Of a stretch of 64,000 nucleotides of DNA, positions 48,186-59,047 are shown piece after piece. How positions within the stretch are numbered: the stretch's first letter is position 1; every line of letters begins with the position of its first letter. The notes beneath the pieces were generated by a model. It was not told the origin of the DNA. It did no database searches and was given only the letters and a program-made list of their open reading frames with translations. Position numbers and translations under genes: made by a program. Origin of the DNA: Scleromitrula shiraiana (Eukaryota; Ascomycota; Leotiomycetes; Helotiales; Sclerotiniaceae); contig JABELC010000001.1 of the NCBI GenBank assembly GCA_028455995.1, positions 732,501-796,500 of the forward strand, written 5' to 3'.

Positions 48186-50450
48186 ATGGACGCAGATAAC
48201 CTGCGTACCGCCTCGTTGTACATCAACAATCAACTGCTTTCTCGAGGACTATTACGAAATGGGCAATCAATTGACTTTGTGCGCCCGCATAAGGCCGAGG
48301 AGGGGTTCGAGGTCACAATGGGTAGAATAATGAGCGTCATTAATGATTTGATCTTGAGGAGAGATGTGAGTCTTAACCATAGCAATTGGAAAAGCCAATC
48401 GCTCGGATCAATGAAACTAATGTAGAGGATGAAGCGGGATTCCCAACAGCGCGAGAGTCTTTCGCAAACGATACGCGCTTTGCGCGCCGATGCCTTGCGA
48501 TCAACGACTGATATGGAAAGACTAACGACCAAGCATACCGAGGCGCAACGGAAATTAGGAATAGCTGAAGCTACGGAACGAGCATTGAAGTTACAATTGA
48601 GAAGTGCGGAGCAAGCTGCAAGAGGATTAAAAGAAGAAATGGGTAGGATGAGGATATTGGTGGGGCAGACCAGAGCGCAATGCGCAAATGAGGTCAGGAA
48701 GAAGGAAAGGGTGATCGAAGGAATGAAGAGACACGTTGGAGAAGGTGGACGACCAAGAGGCAGTGGAAAGGCTGTTGGGCTAGCAACTATCAACGTGACT
48801 GCTGGTGTAGGTGGTAATAATGGTGGCGGGGCAGGAATAGGAACGGATGATGAAGGCTATGACTTGAGGATGGAGACCAACGAATTCCTTACAGAATTGG
48901 CAAGAGGATTGAGTGACGAAAATGAAGCGCTCGGAGGATTGATCAGGAGAACTATCGAAACATTGAGAACTTTGTCAGGATGTGAAAAGGAGGAACAAGA
49001 AGGTAGCATGGTAGTGCAAATGGAGAGCTCTTATGAACATCTTGCTTCTGAGATGGAATTCGTAATTGAACATCTGCGAACAATCTTGACGAACCCATCG
49101 TTCGTTTCATTGGAGGAAGTTGAAGTCAGAGAAGAAGAGATTATACGATTACGAGAAGGATGGGAGAAAATGGAGTCAAGATGGAAAGACGCGGTTCAGA
49201 TGATGGATGGTTGGCGCCAAAGAATGACTAGGAGTGGGCAAACTGTAGATTTGGAAGAATTGAGAATGGGTATGAACCTCAGTCCTTTCAAGCCTAAGGA
49301 AGAGCCAAATTACGAGATTCTTCAATTGTCGACTTTGCAAGAAGAAGATGAGGATGAAGGCGATACGCAAGGTGATATCGACGCCATGGATAATTCTGGT
49401 TATCAAGGACCAACTGAGCCAGAATTAGATGGCGAGGAAAATATTAGTGACTCAGATTCGAGCATGTTTGAGGAGGACCCAGTAGAAGAGGAGGAGGAAG
49501 AAGAACAAGGAGAGCAAGATGACTTCGATGATGTTTCAGAAGAACAGCAAGTATCAGCAAATGCGACATTTGACTCAATATCATCCATGCCTGGGACACC
49601 CCCCCAGTTATCCCCTCTCCGTGAAACACAAGGCAATCGCGGCAGTCTAGAAAAATCAAGCTCTAAAGGCTTTACTACTATTATCGAAGAAAATACATGG
49701 GACCTTCTTCAGCTCGAACAATCCTCTCCTCGACGCACATCCAAGCCTAAAGCCACACCACAACCCTCGGTTAAGAAAGAAAAGAAAGATGAAGGTTCTC
49801 AGCTCTCCATGCCATCCGTAGACGATGGCACTCTTCTCAAAACACCCACTATATCTGCTCATTCCTCGACGAGATCTTCCACAGCTAGAACGGCGACTAG
49901 GCGACCAGTCACTCGCTCAACCCCTAAACCCAAACCTACTCCCAAAGTTCAGCTCCAAGCACCTACCTCCTCGCAGCGTCTCCCTCGACCTCGAGAAATA
50001 CCACCCCAGCAAAGCCCTCTGACGATGGCTAGTATAGCGGCTAAATTAGCTGCCTCAGAACGCGAAGCTGATGCAGCGAGAGTCAAGGCTAAATTGAGAG
50101 CTGCAAAGTTAGCTCGTAGCGCTCCAAGTTCTACATCTACTGCTACGGCAAGGCCTCGAAGCCCAAACAAGAAATCTGCACCAAAGGAAGAAGTTAAATC
50201 CGAGGCAACAAAATTGATGCCTCCGCCTTCCTCGAGTAAAAGGGGAGAGGAGCCCGTCAAAGGAAACAGCATGGCCATAGGGAGTCCAGAGAAGGATTTA
50301 AGCTCGATGTCGGGTAGAAAAAGAAAGGTTAGAGCTAGTAGAGATAGAGATCAAGGCGGAAGGGTAGCAAGAAGGAGGAGCACGTTGAGTCCATGGGAGT
50401 TGGAGAGTCTAATCTTAGGAGGAATGGGTTCACCTAGGAAGGAAGAGTAA
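48186..50450 (+). CDS. Coiled-coil spindle/SPB protein, Msd1/TINA/SSX2IP (ADIP) family
   Basis: Related to S. pombe Msd1, Aspergillus TINA and animal SSX2IP/ADIP, which anchor microtubule minus ends at the spindle pole body or centrosome. Family placement rests on the N-terminus MDADNLRTASLYINNQLLSR, followed by ILRRD and RDSQQRESLSQTIRALRADA. Exon 1 is 48186-48365. Exon 2 most likely starts at 48435 (AAG acceptor), because the earlier TAG at 48423-48425 is too close to the CTAAT branch site; it runs to 50450. The product is about 731 residues. Residues 60-300 are mainly coiled coil with a Gly-rich break. YDLRMETNEFLTELARGLSD is a conserved block. An acidic Glu/Asp region and a Ser/Pro/Lys-rich tail with basic NLS-like GRKRKVRAS complete it. 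Confidence 0.84.
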
Positions 50451-51003
50451 GCTACGCTACTGTAGTGGGACTGAATGGATATTATGAGTGATGCGGCGTT
50501 AAGGATTGCGGTATTTTGTTGTTCTCGAGTGTTCTACTTGATGAATTTATGAACAAATTTGTATAGAGAGGCAGGCATTTTGGATTCTGTACATTGGAAG
50601 GCCGTTTGGTTCATTACTTGTAGTTTATAATACCAATTGGTTGAGATGATATAAGTAAATTGTTTTACGCAACGGAAAAATCAATGATGTTCTAATTTTT
50701 ACATCCTATAATCATATTAGAGACTTTATCACGAGTAACTTCTTGAGGTGTAGGACAATTCCGACGTTGCTCTCAAGAAAACAAGTTGCTCGTGTGGTTG
50801 GGGCTGGAGATATGTATTTTGTTATTGCCTTAATTCCAAGGTGTTCGTCCCCCACCTCGACGCAAAAATCGTTCTAGGTGCTGTAAGGTTAGCCGAAAAG
50901 TTCGCACACAAATGTAGAAAGACTTTTTGAATTTTTATTTTTCTTCTTTCTCAACCACCCAACGACAACTACATTCCAGCAATTGTGCGGTCAATCTTTC
51001 AAG
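50451..51003. other. Intergenic, RPL5 promoter region
   Basis: No coding potential. A short pyrimidine/purine-rich section just before RPL5 fits a ribosomal protein gene leader. Confidence 0.5.
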
Positions 51004-52077
51004 ATGGTAAGTTAGCCAAAACGCGTTTGTTTGCAGATATTTTGCAATCATGAAAAATTCTATTTGAGTCAAATAGCAAAATGCTTCGAGAAATTGAAGG
51101 TTGCTGACTCTGGGATTTTTACAGCCTTTCACCAAGCTGGTCAAGAACTCCGCGTACTACAGGTAAGCCTCGAAATTTTCCTATCCAAAACGATCTTTCG
51201 AATTCTAATAAATACAATCAGTCGCTACCAGACTAAGTACAAGCGCCGTCGTTCCGGAAAGACCGATTACTACGCAAGAAAGCGTCTCATCACCCAGGCC
51301 AAGAACAAGTACAATGCACCAAAATACCGTCTCGTTGTCCGATTCACCAACCGTGATATCGTTATGCAAATCGTAACCTCCGAGATTACCGGTGACAAGG
51401 TTTTCTGCTCCGCATACTCCCACGAACTCAAGGCCTACGGTATCGAGCACGGTCTTACCAACTGGGCTGCCGCATACTGCACTGGTCTCCTTATCGCTCG
51501 TCGTGTTCTCAAGAAGCTCGGCATGGATGAGGACTTCACTGGTGTTGAGGAGGCTGATGGAGAGTACCAACTCACTGAGGCTGCTGGTGATGAGGAGCGC
51601 CGCCCATTCAAGGCCTTCCTCGATGTTGGTCTTCACCGCACTTCCACTGGTGCCCGTATCTTCGGTGCCATGAAGGGTGCTTCCGATGGTGGTATCCTCG
51701 TTCCCCACTCCGAGAACCGTTTCCCAGGTTACGACATGGAGACCAAGGAGCTCGACGCTGAGACCCTCCGCAAATACATCTTCGGTGGTCACGTCGCTGA
51801 GTACATGGAGACTCTCGCCGATGACGATGAGGAGCGTTACAAGTCCCAATTCCAAGGATACATCGATGACGAGATTGAGGCTGATGGATTGGAGGAGTTG
51901 TACCAAGAGGCCCACAAGGCTATCCGTGAGGACCCATTCAAGAAGGCTGAGGGTGCTGCCGAGAAGAAGTCCAAGGATGAATACAAGAAGGAGTCATTGA
52001 AGTTCAAGGGACGCAAGTTGACCAAGGACGAGAAGCGCGAGAGAGTCAAGGCCAAGATTGCCGAACTCAGAGAATAA
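51004..52077 (+). CDS. RPL5: 60S ribosomal protein uL18
   Basis: Large-subunit protein that binds 5S rRNA. Exons 51004-51006, 51125-51162 and 51222-52077 give 298 residues, matching the family length. Exon 1 is only the ATG; exon 2 codes [12 protein letters not shown]; exon 3 continues [20 protein letters not shown] and [39 protein letters not shown] and [20 protein letters not shown], then a charged C-terminal end with [14 protein letters not shown]. The first intron is 118 nt and the second 59 nt. Exon 3 codons strongly favour C-ending triplets (highly expressed gene). Everything expected is present. Confidence 0.98.
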
Positions 52078-52570
52078 GCAATTTTTTCTTGAAGCTCTTT
52101 GCATTTCGGATATGGGTTCTTTTTTTCTTTTTTTCTAGCGTATGAGAATAATTGAAACTCAATTGCCAGAATCTAAATCGTAATATGGTACCATAATGTT
52201 CGTTGTGAAGTGAAAAGTTTTGTATGCTCTAATTTCATACCCTAAAGGTGATGTTTTAATCATAACATTTAAAGAATTGGCCCAATTTTCTCCACCTATA
52301 CACTACATTCAATTCAAAGTGGCTCGCTGATGCTGACGCTGACTGACTTCATTCACGGTGCTTATTCAGAATTTTACAATGCATTTATCAGGATTTCCTC
52401 GGTATTGTATTGCTGTTGCACAATTATTCCCCCCCCCCAATCCGTGCCCCTTCCAATCAGACAACACCAATTAACGTCGATATTTTCCAAGCTCTCGTGC
52501 TGTTATTGAACACAATTTTTGTTCCGAACAGTGTCCGATTATATAGGTGTTCGTTTGTTTGTTATGTTAG

Positions 52571-52610
52571 TTCGCAGCTCGTTCGCAGCTCGTTCGCAGT
52601 TCGTTCGCAT
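52571..52610. repeat. 11-nt tandem repeat (TTCGCAGCTCG)
   Basis: Three full 11-nt units (the third with one change, TTCGCAGTTCG) plus a partial fourth, in non-coding DNA. Confidence 0.85.
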
Positions 52611-53010
52611 TGTTGTTTGTGTCATGTATTAAAATATCGAACTGTCTAGAAGACTAGAATACGGTTATTGGTGTTTGATGACCGAGGAAGGCTGATTTTA
52701 GTGCAAAAAGCAATGACCATTCAACTCCGAGCTCTATGAAAAAGGTATCCACATCCAACTTATCCACAGAACCCACCTCAAAACTTTGGAATATCGCAAC
52801 AACCTCACTGTGCTCGCAACACCACATGACGATAACACTCCACTTCATTACTTCAGAAGTCTGATCATGGTCATTGCTTCCATGATCTAGCCGCCTAACT
52901 TTTTTTATATATAATATTCAATCCTCATTCAAGAAACTTATTGATCTCTTCCAAGTCGCATTCACTGTGGCACAACTTATACAGTACAATCATGACGTTG
53001 TGCAACCTCG

Positions 53011-53035
53011 AATAATCATAATAATAATAATAATA
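53011..53035. repeat. (AAT)n microsatellite
   Basis: About eight AAT/ATA trinucleotides with one interruption, 170 nt upstream of the LRR-gene start. Confidence 0.85.
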
Positions 53036-53201
53036 GTGGTGCTCACATCAGCAACGAGGCATATTACAAGCAGCATAGAAGCCGATAACAAATCTTGGCT
53101 CGAGGAATACCCAGAAATCATTCCTACCCAACAAATCAATTATAAACAATTCAAAGACCTCAATCGAATTCGAGATTATCAGCATATCTACTTTTTATAC
53201 G

Positions 53202-56200
53202 ATGGAACAAGTGCATGGCGTTGATGTTGCGTGGATGACCCACAGCTCGAGTAGCAAAGGTTAGTTGCGATTCCAAATATTTGCGATAAGAAGGCGAGAG
53301 ATAATTCTAGAAATCCGCCAGTTCTATTGCTAATATGAGTTGGTTTTTTAGATGCGAAGAGACCTCGAAACACCTCGAATCCCCCCACTATAGATAGAAA
53401 ACGAAGCTCGTCTCCTCAAAATGGTTCTACCCCTCCTATTAACGAAAACGAAGATGTACCTTCTTCACAACCTATACCTACTCGGCCTGGAATATCTAGA
53501 AATAATTCCTCAGAAAAGACGGTAGCAATAAATGGAACCTCACCGAAGGCTTCGCCATTGCCCAGTACAGGCCGTCGCAACTCGTGGTTATCAAGTATAT
53601 CCTCAAAATTTTCGGGTACTCATCCTTCCAACAATACGAGCCCAACTAGCCCCTCGCAATCTACGACCTCACCTACTGAACCTCCCATACCCAGACCTTC
53701 AGGACCAGGGGCGCCAAAGAACGCGGTATTACCACATGGGATAAAGGAGGAGGGCGATATACCTTATGTTCCTGCGCCGCCAAAGAATGGCCCAAGTTTT
53801 CTACAGAGTGCGCTACGGAGATTATCATCATCAGGAGGGCAGCTATCAGCAGCGAATAAGGGCCAGAATGGACTATGCGAAAGGAAGATTTTAAACGTCG
53901 ACCATAATCGGGAGCGATGTCCTATTACTGGCCTGGACCAGTCAAAATTACGGAGAGTGGCTTTTTGTGTAGACGTCGAAATAGCGAGCGGACCGCGTTA
54001 TATAGACGAGTCAGGGTCTGATGATGCTGAGGATTTGAAAAAGGAAAAAAGGAAACGGTTAAAAGAAAGGAGTGAGGGTGATGCTTTGAAGAACCCGAAC
54101 AAAGTTAAAAATGAGAAAGAGCAAGAGGAACACGCCAAACCGAACGAGGATATATCTGAGCAGCCTAAGAAAGACAGCATAGAGAAAACTACAGAATTGC
54201 CGGCGCTTCAAAATCCGCCTCCGCCCGAGAAAGAGGGCACTAAAAAGAAAGAGAAAAAGAAGCGCAGTGAAGAGGAACGAAAGGCGAGAAAGGAGAAAAA
54301 GCGTAGACTTGCTGAAAGTAACGGCACAATTCCAGTAGAGCTGACAAGGGATCCAAGCGATAGCTCACTTGCAAGCAATCCAAATCCTGCAACTCCCAGA
54401 ACCCATACTTCTCCCACTACCGATCCTGTTAGGATATACCGAAGATGCTGCCAACTAAGAGAGACACCTATTCTCAAGAGGATAGTCGAACAACTTCAAC
54501 AATCAGTTGCAACTGCTACTACCCCTGGCTTGGTTGGTAAGCTAGATCTTACTGGATATTGGCTACAATTGCCAGATCTTGTTACTTTGGGCGACTACTT
54601 GGCTATAGTTCCAGTGAAGGAGTTAATAATGGAGAATTGTGGACTTACTGATGAAGGTGTTCGTGTCATCCTGGCTGGTCTTATGGCAGCTAAATCACCA
54701 ATTTCAAGCAGAAAAGCCACAGGCATTCGGAAATCAGGCGAAGTCCTCCAAGGTGGTATCGTTGAACGCCTAGCATTAAAGAACAACACCAAGATTGGCA
54801 AAGATGGCTGGCGATATATTTCTTTATTCATTAATATGTGCCGATCGTTGAAGTCATTAGACCTCTCTAGGATCCCTTTCCCTCAAGGCCTGACTACGTC
54901 AACTTCCTCTTCACAGTTGAAGCGCTTGGAAAGTAATACGAGCAATGCTAGTGACGAAATTTCATGTCTATTAGCTAAAGCCATTGGTGATCGGCTCGCC
55001 GGTCCTGAGTTCGAGCTTCTAAATCTAGGCCATTGCGGCTTAGATGCGGAGCAATTGGGTGCGATAATAGATGGTGTAACAAAATCGGGTCTGAAGAAAC
55101 TCGGTATAGCACGGAATGATATCACACCAGAAGGCATGGAGCATGTTGCCAGATGGATCAAGGACGGTAGCTGTGAAGGTCTTGATCTTGGAGGCAATGA
55201 TCTTAAAGACTCTCTCGAAACCATTGCGAATGCCCTTGATGAAAAATCCAAACTTTTCGCATTAAGTTTGGCGGATTGTAATCTCAACCCGGATTCGTTG
55301 TGGCTGCTTTTTCCAGGTCTGGCAAAGCTGAAGGATTTTAAATTCATTGATTTGTCACAGAATCATGATTTGTTTGAATCGTCACCGAGTGCACTTTCCT
55401 TGCTACGCAGGTATGCTTATTATTTGATTATTTTACTCCTTTTAGATTCCAATTATTGTTACTGTATTTGGAGATTAGTAATACCCGAGGGGGCCGCAAA
55501 TTCGGCCCCACACATAGTTATTATGCAGTATCAACGAGTGTTAGAACAAGTTTTAACGGATGTTCGTGATCAATACCTGAGTTACGATGAAGGCATTGGT
55601 AACCAATTATATCCAAAACTATTGTCCTGAAAGAACTATAGGATAGCATCACTCTGTTTACGCAATTCAAAACTCGTATCGCAACCAGTAACTTGTGTTA
55701 TGTCAGCTAGTTGCACACAACGCCTTCAGGCAATCCCCTCAGCCCTGTTCAGAATTTTCACCCTTTCATATCTCATGAATGTCAACGCAGAGAATATTGG
55801 CTGACGCAAGCAGATACTTACCACGATTACCTGGTTTAAAGCGTATACATCTAAATAATGTATCGATGACCCCGGAACAAGCAATTGCACTTGCGGAAAT
55901 CTTACCTGAGAGTTCTAGCCTTGCGCATATGAGCGTTATGGAAAATCCACAACTTGCTGCACTAGCAAACGCAAAAGATGAAGCTAGCCAGGAAGAAGCA
56001 TGCGCATTATATGCATCACTTATGGCTGCTGTCAGGGTTTCCCAATCAATTGTTCGTATTGATATTGAAGTCCCATCAAACGATTCGAGCGAAATTGTGA
56101 AGGCTTTGGCTAAGCAAGTTGTTGCTTATTGCTTGTGGAACATGGAACGAGGTCCTGTGGCGGAAATAAGTGAAGCCGTTGCTTCAATATCTGAGCCCCA

Positions 56201-57252
56201 TGCTGGCAGGGAAGTTGCTGTGCCTGATGTATTGCTACACATTGTTGGTCATATGGAAGGACATCAAGATAATCACGATGATGACGAGCCGGCACCGGAT
56301 GAAGATTATGTGATCGGCGGTACTGGTGTTGTTAAAGCGCTAGGTGTTTGCTTGAGAAACAAGGGCAATGATACTAGGAGGCCTTCAGCTGATCGAACTT
56401 TCTCCGATATGTCTAATCCGGGTAGCCGTTCGGCCACTCCGACCCCTGCTATGAAAGGTGGCAAGGCCAAGGATATGTCGAAGAATCTCCTTGGGAGCGC
56501 CAGGAAGATTCGGGCTCGATTACAACCCGCTTTGGTCAAGGAATCAAAGGCCCAGGATACACAGAATTACAGTAAGAATAATCCTTTCCTCTGTCGTATA
56601 TGTCGACTATGCTGACCATACATTAGATCGCCTGCTGTTTCTTGACAATACATTGCAGAATATGATCAAGAGATTCGAAGACGAGTTTCCCGAAACCCGT
56701 TTATCTCCACCAGTCACTGACGTTGAAAGCAGAAGTCTCAATGAAGAGACTGATGCGTCAATCCATACGGAGCCTCATTTGTCCGATAACGAACCAGAAC
56801 CAGTCTTTACTGAAAACCAAGCATCAGACGATGAGGGAGGTATTCGCCCCACTCTCTCACGTCACAATTCAGATGTATCCCTGGCCTCAAAAGCACTTTC
56901 CCAGGAGGAAGGAAGAATGCATCGCTTCGGACAAAAGATTCGTCGTAATATTCTAAAGCCGGAGTCTGAAGATCATGAGCACGGAACTACCGGGAAAGAG
57001 GTTCATCCTGGGCATCTTCAACTTTTGAGGTCTATGGTTGAGGACCTGCACGGCGAGGATATCAGAAATCGTATAGAAACGCATGGACAAGATGCAGTTA
57101 TAGCTGAGTTAAGCAATGAGGCAAGCATACTTCGGCAAAAGCTTATCGAAACTGATCCGGAGGGGTGGCAGAAATTCAAGGAAAGCCAAGAGGCTGCTCA
57201 GAGAAACTCTAACGCAGCGGGTCTTGACTGGAATGCAAGTGCGATCGAATGA
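53202..57252 (+). CDS. Large leucine-rich-repeat protein (possibly Mhp1-like)
   Basis: Exons 53202-53259, 53352-55410, 55814-56571 and 56627-57252 join in phase to 1166 residues. The N-terminal 350 residues are Ser/Pro/Lys-rich and disordered, with PIPRPSGPGAPKN and a Lys/Glu block (KKKEKKKRSEEERKARKEKK). From about residue 390 ribonuclease-inhibitor-like LRRs appear: KLDLTGYWLQLPDL, KELIMENCGLTDEGV, LLNLGHCGLDAEQ, GLDLGGNDLKDS, KFIDLSQNHDLF and, after intron 2, KRIHLNNVSMTPEQAIALAEIL. A long variable region and a charged C-terminus (HLQLLRSMVEDLHGEDIRNR) follow. From memory, such fungal proteins are sometimes annotated as Mhp1, a cell-wall/microtubule factor; I hold that loosely. Intron 2 is 403 nt, far longer than the other introns (92 and 55 nt), and interrupts the LRR array. 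The start is the ATG that gives an in-phase first exon. Confidence 0.82.
55490..55509 (+). other. GC-rich hairpin inside LRR-gene intron 2
   Basis: Perfect 7-bp inverted repeat GGGGCCG / CGGCCCC around a 6-nt loop CAAATT, in otherwise AT-rich intron sequence. Confidence 0.7.
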
Positions 57253-58105
57253 GAGTTTTAATACTTGTATAAGTGGTGTAAAATCTCTTAGCGAGAAAAT
57301 TTTCCTTGTTACATAACTCTTCGTATAATTATTTTCTTTTGGATACTAAGGACATGTATTATTATGATACTTGGAGTTCAACATCTACCTATCAGTCTCG
57401 TGGCATACGAAGAAGAGATTTTGCGAGAAAGAATTTTGTTATTTTCTGTAAATTTAGACTTCAAAGCATGTTGAAGGAAGGTCGTCGGGGATACTTCTGC
57501 GATTGCTACCTATGTAGGTATATTGGAATACCCTATAGGCGTTTGCTATCAGCGTAGATGGAGTCAAGACCGTCTGTCTCATCAATAAAGAATTATTATA
57601 TATACACAAACTCATCAGATGGCCTAATATACTCGAAGTAACAGAGAGAGAGAGGAGAAAAGAAATTTTGCATGCATTAATGTGACGATAATTACTCCTC
57701 AATCAATCCATCATTATTTCTCCCCCCAATCTTCTTTCCCCCGCAGCTAAAATGCAAAAAGAGAAAATTTATCCTGATAAAAGATGTAAACACCACCATT
57801 AAACAAAACAATAATTTCCTTCCGTCGACTACCCACCTCCCCTTGCAGGGAAAACTATCAATGTAATGTAACGCAAACGCCTGTGGATCGAAATGATTAT
57901 ATGCAGAATGCAATTCCCGGTTGTTAACATATGAAATCGCCTAGCTTGATGTGCATCTAATAATGCTCATATCTTCTCAGCTTATCAGCCCTTTCTGATA
58001 CTACTCCATTTTTCATGATTCCTCGTATTCAATTACTTGCTCTACCATCTCACTGTCCATTCATCTGACTTCCCCCCATTTAATCCACGTGACTGGCTAC
58101 ATCTC
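57253..58105. other. Intergenic, no gene seen
   Basis: About 0.85 kb between the convergent ends of the LRR gene and the membrane protein gene. No coding potential supported. The right half of the plus strand is pyrimidine-rich. Confidence 0.55.
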
Positions 58106-58366
58106 TTACCCAGCAATCTCCATACCACTCGCACTTACCAAACTCCCCCCAAACGCAAATCCATGTCCATGCCCATGCCTATGCCCATGCCGTCCAATCC
58201 CATGATCATGACCATGACCATTCCACCCCTCCCCCCCACCACCATCCACACCACCTCCTCCCCCTCCCTCCCCCTCAGGAACAATCCGTCCAATAACAAC
58301 ACTACTCGTGACGCCCCTCAAGATCTCCTCCTTACTCGGCGGCGTCTTCAATCCCCGTTCATATAG
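58106..58366 (-). other. In-frame extension downstream of a TGA stop
   Basis: Continues the frame of the adjacent minus-strand gene without a break: directly after TGA comes CTA, then 85 more sense codons to a TAA at 58108-58106. The first third looks like ordered coding sequence (LYERGLKTPPSKEEILRG, then SSVVIGRIVPEG). The rest is Gly-rich, then His/Gly-rich (GHGHDHG, HGHRHGHGHG). A GTAAGTG donor at 58138 could instead end the coding part at 58139. It could be a readthrough extension, the remains of a longer protein cut by a nonsense mutation, or chance. Confidence 0.45.
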
Positions 58367-59047
58367 TCAGGCGCTCATTCTCCGCTCCGACTCCGCACAC
58401 GCTTCGCACACGCCTCCGCCGAAGACTTTCGTGTGGCGGCGCCAGCCGGTGGGGCTGATGAGGATTTCGCCCGACAAGGTGATTTCGGAGTTGGGGGGGG
58501 ATGAGATGGTGTTGGTGTTGGTGTTGTTGGTGCTGCTGCTGGTGTTGATGCTGGTTTTGGTGTAGGAGCGACGGCGGGGTGAGGTTGGTGTGGTGTGCGT
58601 TGTTTGGGCGGTGAATGGTGGGGGTGGAGGTGGGTGGGGAAATGGGTTGTGGGTGTGGAGGGGAGTTAGGGATGGGTGGATGGGGGCGAAGTTGCTGGGG
58701 TGTTGGGGGGTGGTTATAGATACTGGAGAGTGGAGGAGGTCAGGTGAGGGGATTTCGGAAATCGAGGTTATGATTGATGATGAGGGTAGTTTCTCTGATA
58801 AATAGTTTGAGTTTGGTGGTGTGGATGATCGGCTGGGTGGGAAGAGATATTGGGATTGTGTTGTTGCTGGTGTTGGTCCTGATGCTCTTCCTCCTCCTAA
58901 TGTGGTGGCTCGTTTCCGTCTTATGAATATCCCGATGCAAAGAAAGAAGATTCCACCTAGAAGTACATGTGTAGTAGGGATACCGGGGAAGAGTGACGAA
59001 CTCAAACTCGAGCTCGTCACGGTGTTGTGTTCGGATACGGCGGGCAT
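58367..59047 (-). CDS. Small single-span membrane protein, function unknown
   Basis: Not recognised by function. A single exon of 226 residues with a Ser/Thr-rich N-terminus (PAVSEHNTVTSSSLSSSLF), then one hydrophobic segment at about residues 27-42 (THVLLGGIFFLCIGIFI) followed by the basic stop-transfer RRKR. The long middle is Pro/Ser/Thr/Asn-rich (PPPPPP, TNTNT) and low-complexity. The end ISPTGWRRHTKVFGGGVCEA carries a CxxC and then ESERRMSA, and looks conserved. Topology is probably N-terminus lumenal or extracellular with a cytosolic tail, judged by the positive charges after the segment. The stop is TGA followed by CTA, and the same frame stays open for 86 codons. The start is the only upstream in-frame ATG giving the membrane segment. 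Confidence 0.7.
   Translation of the reverse strand: MPAVSEHNTVTSSSLSSSLFPGIPTTHVLLGGIFFLCIGIFIRRKRATTLGGGRASGPTPATTQSQYLFPPSRSSTPPNSNYLSEKLPSSSIITSISEIPSPDLLHSPVSITTPQHPSNFAPIHPSLTPLHTHNPFPHPPPPPPFTAQTTHTTPTSPRRRSYTKTSINTSSSTNNTNTNTISSPPNSEITLSGEILISPTGWRRHTKVFGGGVCEACAESERRMSA

Larger units (their letters stand above)
52078..53201. other. Intergenic with tandem repeats
   Basis: About 1.1 kb without coding potential. It contains an 11-nt tandem repeat (52571-52610) and an AAT array (53011-53035). It should hold the RPL5 3' end and the LRR-gene promoter. Confidence 0.6.

Noticed and set aside
51007..51124. snoRNA in RPL5 intron 1
   Set aside because: There is a CTGA near the 3' end but no proper C box or terminal stem, so the claim is not supported.
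51205..51915. 236-codon minus-strand frame
   Set aside because: It is the shadow of the highly codon-biased RPL5 exon.
58037..58366. Plus-strand 109-codon frame rich in Pro, Met and Thr
   Set aside because: It is the low-complexity antisense of the Gly/His-rich minus-strand extension, which continues the neighbouring gene's frame.
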